Shown: in pieces, positions 59,182 to 64,000 of the stretch
How the letters are laid out: every line of letters starts with the position of its first letter
Numbering within the stretch: the first letter of the stretch is position 1
Assembly: GCA_010645155.1 (NCBI GenBank)
Contig: JAAGOF010000081.1
Span: forward strand, 669,537 to 733,536
Direction: 5' to 3'
DNA length: 64,000 nt
DNA from: Tigriopus japonicus
Lineage: Eukaryota > Arthropoda > Copepoda > Harpacticoida > Harpacticidae
Translations under genes and position numbers: made by a program
The notes under the pieces: generated by a model
Database searches by the model: none
The model's input: only the letters and a program-made list of their open reading frames with translations
Told to the model about the DNA's origin: nothing

Positions 59182-59472
59182 CTAGAGGGCTAACAGAGAA
59201 ACGTCACTCCAGTCCAGTCAGTGGAGATTCGTTTTGAACACACTTCATTGATCCGGCAGCAAGGGTGTCAAGTGACTTGATTCATTATACATTGCTCTTG
59301 TTCGACCAAAGCAGTTGAATTAGCAATTATACCACTGACTCCCTAAAAATGCAAGTTTGGGTTGTGAATCACATAACTTAGGGTGTTCAACGCCAAATCC
59401 CATTGCACACAGAGTGCTGGCTTAGTGAATCACGAATATTTTCAGAGTGTCATTTCTCTCTTAGCCCTCTAG
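59182..59472. mobile_element. MITE family 1, copy 2 (291 bp)
   Basis: Same element as 20228-20519 in the same orientation, with the same CTAGAGGGCTAACAGAGAAA end and inverse terminus (here TTAGCCCTCTAG). The flanks TTGAAA and TTTAAA could be a 6-bp target duplication with one change. Confidence 0.92.
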
Positions 59473-61319
59473 TTTAAATCAACCTAAACAAAAATACATC
59501 CTCAGGTATTTAATTGGCATTTAGATTCTCAAAGAAATTTTTTGAAAGACAGTCTTTTGAGTTACCTTTTGGACTAATTATAATAAGAAGCATATTGTGG
59601 ACTCTACAGTTCGAATAAGGGATTTTTGGGAAAATATTTCGCTTTGCACAGGGATGGGCGCTATCATAGGTGCAAGAATTAAAGAGGTAATTATTTTCAA
59701 TCAATGAAATCCCTTTGTAATTAATCGGAGGTATACTCAAAAATTTGAAATATCTGGCATCTTCTCTTTTTCGAAGAAAATTAGTATAGTCTTAGCCTTA
59801 GTTGATTGGTCATTTTTTTTGTGACAAAATAAAATCTTCTGTGAAAACTCAGTTAGATTTGGCATTACTCTTTAACGTGTTGCGGTCAAGATTTGATCTT
59901 GTATTAAAAATCTGATTTGTTCTAGAACATTCTTTGAAAAAACACTTGATGAAGTGTCAAGGCCATTAAAAGATCTCGAACTTTCTACTTTCAGATTTAT
60001 TTCTTGCAAGAGTAACGATGCCCAGCCCAGTAAAATTGTGCTTTGTGGCCTGTAAGTCAATCTTTCGCATGTTTTTTTGACCGGAAGTTCAAGTTAACGC
60101 CGTTAAATAACGCCAATAATTGGCTAAAGGAAAAAATGACGCAAAGAAAATTACTATCTGTGATATTGTTGCACTTAGTTTGCCGTTCTTTGAGCTGAAC
60201 CATCCCTACCATTTTTTGGCGGTGAAGATTGCCTGGCTCTCTCAATACAAAGACGAGCTTTTTTCCTTCACAGAACAATGAATCTGAAGGCAAAGCTAAA
60301 AAAGCAATGCACTGACATTACCAGACCAATCTCTCAAACCAACTCCCTTGGGCATCATAACGAAGAAAAGTTTCTTTGTATCTTTGGGACAATGTTTGCC
60401 GAGATTTTCCGACTCAAGATCGGCTACTTACTCGTTACTCTGAAAATGAATGTTCACTCGTTATTTCATCAACTACAAAGAGCTTTTTAGCGTGGTTTTC
60501 CGTCAAGATCTCATTCTAAAATGCATTCAATGACAGAAAATTATGGCTGTACAAATTTAGAATGCAAAAGAAAGAAAGACCTTTTGTTAGGTTTCATTCT
60601 GAAATGTCTCGCGTCTTTTGTCGTTTCAGAGATGGAACAAGATGACTCGTGGTATTTATGCATCGCTAATAGAAAGCCCTCCCATTTAAGGCCAAATGGT
60701 CGCTTTTCTCCCCATAAATATTTGGTATGGGGACTTGCTTCCCACAAAGGCATAACAATGGCCAAAAAAGAAAGATCTCATTTACTTTCCAATTTTCTAA
60801 TGGTCCAAACAAGATCTCCTCGATTCTTGGGCACGAAAACTGCGCATTGCTTACGAAGGCGTTGTGCCAGATAAATATGCTGATAGGGAACACATTCAAT
60901 TACTTTAATGAGGAACAAAACTAGTCGGTTAACAGGCCTTATCTTTAATTAAAGATGGTTTTTGCAAAGTGGCTTCTGTCTTTTTCAAAGTTGAAGGTAC
61001 TTTTTTGCACAAAAATTCAAAGCAAACCCTATTTCAAGAAAGAAAAAGTAACTCAACAAATATCATAGCGACAGTCCAAATATTTCGAACCGAAACCGAA
61101 AGCCTTTTAAATACCTAAACTTTAAACTTAAAAATAAATATATTTCTCAACGAACAAACGCTCCCAAAGGAGTAGTAGTACACGTACATACAATTTTATC
61201 TTTAAAAGTCAAAAGAAATTATTAAAATAATTCTCTCTCTTTCTAATACGTAAAACATAAGACGACAAAATATTTCAAAAACATTGCAATTTCTAAAAAA
61301 AATAAAAAAGACTTTTCAA

Positions 61320-61504
61320 GGAAGCCAGAGTGGCCGCGCGTACTAATGCGCTCTTATAAGAGCCGAGTGTAAGTGCTTCCCCAGACGGCGCAGGTTCGAA
61401 TCCTGTTGGGGATCGGATTGAAGCTGTCGGGAGAAATCCATGATTACAGGGAATCGCATTCCTTGTAGCGGTAGTAGAAAATCCGCAACAAAAAAAAAAA
61501 AAAA
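61320..61504 (+). mobile_element. tRNA-derived SINE, copy 2 (about 185 bp)
   Basis: Full-length match to 33474-33659 with an intact B box GGTTCGAATCC and a longer A-tail (about 15 A), suggesting it is the younger insertion. It lies directly next to the foldback-like element at 61524. Confidence 0.9.
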
Positions 61505-61523
61505 CTACGTTTACAATGAACCG

Positions 61524-61765
61524 AGTTGCCAGATGTTGATTTTGGATGCCACTTATTGGCAAAACGCCTACTTTTTTCCTAATTGGTAATTTTCTCTCCA
61601 GTACCACTATGTTGTCAAAATTTGGCAGAAATAATGTTGTCAGGGAAATGCTTGACGTTTTGCCAAAACGTAGCATTTAGAATCAACATCTGGCAACTTT
61701 GCCTCGAGTCTGACCACAAGTGTCGCTGACATAAATCGGTTGAAGCTGAAATTTTGCATGGTCCA
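61524..61765. mobile_element. Foldback-like element related to the 48.7-kb copy
   Basis: GTTGCCAGATGTTGATTTTG at 61525 faces its inverse (AATCAACATCTGGCAAC) ending near 61697, with matching inner GGCAAAACG segments. Beyond the right arm, ACCACAAGTGTCGCTGAC and TTTTGCATGGTCC resemble the outer arm of the 48738-49047 element. The left outer arm is missing, next to the SINE tail. Confidence 0.65.
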
Positions 61766-64000
61766 TTATCCGAAATCGAAAATTTTGACAACGAACATTT
61801 TTGTTTATTATTCATCTTCTGGACATTACTTACTTCAAAGCTAATCATTAAAAAAAAACTCCATAGCAGAAATCATAGACGTTTTTCGATGTAGGTCAGC
61901 TTTGATCAGATGAACCCTACCTAGCAGTAAAGGAGAGTTACTTACATCGTCTAAAATATCCACTCTGCAGGAAAAATTAACAAATCCACTCCCTAGAATA
62001 ATCGTCTTTTTTTAAGCTGCATTTTCGAATATATACTCCCCTTGCACTGTCGGTCCCAATAACCGCAATCATTGTTTCAAAAAAACAAGCAAATGTTACC
62101 ATTGAAATAACCGAGATTCTTAGTTTTTGTGCCAAGCTTAAGTGAATTAAATATCAGAGGTAAGAGCCTCAAGCTCTTTGAAAACACTTTCATAGATGAA
62201 ATGTGCGACTTTTCTGGGGCAAAGTCTGATGATGAATCTTGCTGAGCTTGGAAAAGTGATGCTTCATTTTAATGTTGATAGCGTTCCCTTTGTGATGAAG
62301 GCGAGTGTTGAAACTGCTTTCTGAAGAAGGAATATTTCTCGGGGACCTGTCACTTCCATCTAGATTCTATCCATCAGTTTCAGTTCTTCCTGGGGAGGGA
62401 AATGGAGAGATCATTTGGAACAACTTGACTTTTCATGGAGGGTGGCCCAACTCCGAAAGATCCATTCAAGTGCTTTAAGGCTGTACTTGCAAGATTCTCG
62501 AAACAAGTGTGCTTGGTTCCTAAAACTGTTATTATGTGGAAACGAAATGCGAGCATAAGGTATCCCATTCACGCGTTTCCCTATTCCCCAAATCCACATT
62601 AATCTGTCAATTCGTTGGCGAGCATTCCTTATTTGCCAAGGTTACTATATACAGTCTACCACACAGGCATCATGGCTTCGACGAGCTGGACAAATATTGG
62701 TTCAAGATCTGCAGTTCCTCTTACTGAAGAACTTTGGAAACTTGAATCCCCAAAGGAGCTGACCTGCCGCAAATGTGCCAATCTTGACGAATTAAAAGGA
62801 GGTTGGGGAGAGTGAAAGGCCAATTGTTGGCAACCTTTCGCACTTCACAAGCTAGATTTGATCCCAAGCTTAGAAATGTTAATTGTTCCAATATACAGAG
62901 GTAATTCTGCAATATAAACAGGCTTTTACTTTCTTGATACATCACTTTATTTACGTTGAATTTATATGGCATAGAACAGCTTTCGGTTCGTTTGAGCTTT
63001 CCTAAACTGAAAGAAGATTTTTCCAATGAAACCTATAAAAAAGGAAAATTTCTGAAATTTTTGATTACACTAAAAACATTCCTATAATAAAGGGGTTCTG
63101 TTGAAATTACATTAAATTTAGTTTCAATCCATCACTTTTTCAACCATTCCTTTGTCATTTAAAATCAAGGTTTGAATCAATCGGTGCTCGTGATGAAATC
63201 GACAAATCCATCTTTCAAAAAACATTGTGCTCTTTTTTTGGCCTGACAAATTGAGTCGCTTAACAACAAATAAATATGTATGAGGTTTAAAAAAAATGAT
63301 TGTAGGAAAATTTGAGGCAAAAAAACGTTTTCATCCGAATCTGAAGCTAAAGAATGTAATTCCAAAGGTTTCCATCGCAAGATCAAAAATATGCCAACAC
63401 AAAAAAATGTATTACCTTCCTGTTGTGTCATTTTCTACGCGTTCAAGAACCAGAAAAGTTAAAAAACTAATATAACCACATTCCATTTCTCGCTTTTCAA
63501 GATGTACATTCGCATTCGCAATTTCCTTCCAAATGTGTAAAGTAACCATCTAAATTGGCAACCATGAGTCATAAAGCCCTCGAAACCACAAAACTATCCA
63601 ACCATTTATTCCAATCCAGATATCCAACCCTACCTTTTGGTCCGTTTTTGAAATTTCTCTTTCCTGGTCCTTTTTTCCCAAACCTTGGCTAAAAGCGATA
63701 TTTCGATACATGACGGGTCTTGGATCGAACATGCGTTTTGCTCGCTATTGAAGGTTACTCAAGCATGAAAATGAGAACTGAGGGAAAAAAACGACCACGG
63801 GAGGCCCCAACCATCCACCAATGGTATCCAGTCAGTAAGAAGGAAGCACAGAAATCAAAACATCTCATTCCGAAAAAACAGCACCCCAAACTTTCCCCCT
63901 TGTTTCTTCTAGGACCCTTCATGATTTTGTTACCGCGATAACCAGGCTTTCAAAACTTGGGTTTAGAGCTCGGAAAGGCCTGAAATTGTAAGGAGTTTTG
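61766..64000. other. Distal flank without a recognised gene
   Basis: AT-rich single-copy-looking DNA. All open frames are short (about 100 codons or fewer) and show no domain or convincing splice structure. Confidence 0.5.

Noticed and set aside
63177..63431. Minus-strand start exon ATGACACAACAGGAAG with GTAATA donor
   Set aside because: The phase does not fit the known downstream exons and the remaining frame is not protein-like.

Overview
This is a stretch of an animal nuclear genome. It is AT-rich and intron-rich, with split genes using GT-AG introns, tRNA-headed SINEs, MITEs and many foldback elements. The proteins are metazoan: a PTB+SH2 phosphotyrosine adaptor and two SLC22-type organic-ion transporters. 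Repeat content and style suggest an arthropod, perhaps a crustacean such as a copepod, but nothing in the window fixes the species.

The backbone is one minus-strand gene that I could assemble from about 53.9 kb down to 1.3 kb. It has eleven coding exons whose phases all agree and encodes about 741 residues: a Ser/Arg-rich start, a poly-Asn/His tract, a PTB domain, a long Ser-rich linker with Tyr motifs, a C-terminal SH2 domain and a short acidic tail. The domain order and local motifs (ALRRISY in the PTB, FPS...CPL...NP in the SH2) fit the SH2D5 family of PTB-SH2 adaptors. The two smallest 5' exons (6 and 40 nt) are the least certain part. Introns range from 58 bp to 25.5 kb.

Two plus-strand SLC22 transporter genes lie head-to-tail inside one 13.2-kb intron of that gene, the intron that splits the PTB domain. 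They are at 10998-15222 (6 exons, 562 aa) and 18406-23589 (7 exons, 566 aa). Both have the MFS loop motif G-x3-D-x2-G-R-[KR], PESPRWL and EL[FY]PT-x2-RNT signatures. The second gene's stop codon is only 22 bp from an antisense PTB exon, so its 3' end must terminate almost on top of, or across, a coding exon of the host gene.

The remaining DNA is intronic or flanking. It holds at least six foldback or inverted-repeat elements (about 5.3-7.3, 12.1-12.7, 18.1-18.4, 48.7-49.0, 51.3-51.9 and 61.5-61.8 kb) and one inverted minisatellite cassette (21.9-22.2 kb). There are also two copies of a 291-292 bp MITE (20.2 and 59.2 kb), two copies of a tRNA-derived SINE (33.5 and 61.3 kb), a 21-bp minisatellite (3.7 kb) and simple repeats. 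I see no other convincing protein gene in the 25.5-kb intron (23.8-49.4 kb) or in the 53.9-64 kb flank.
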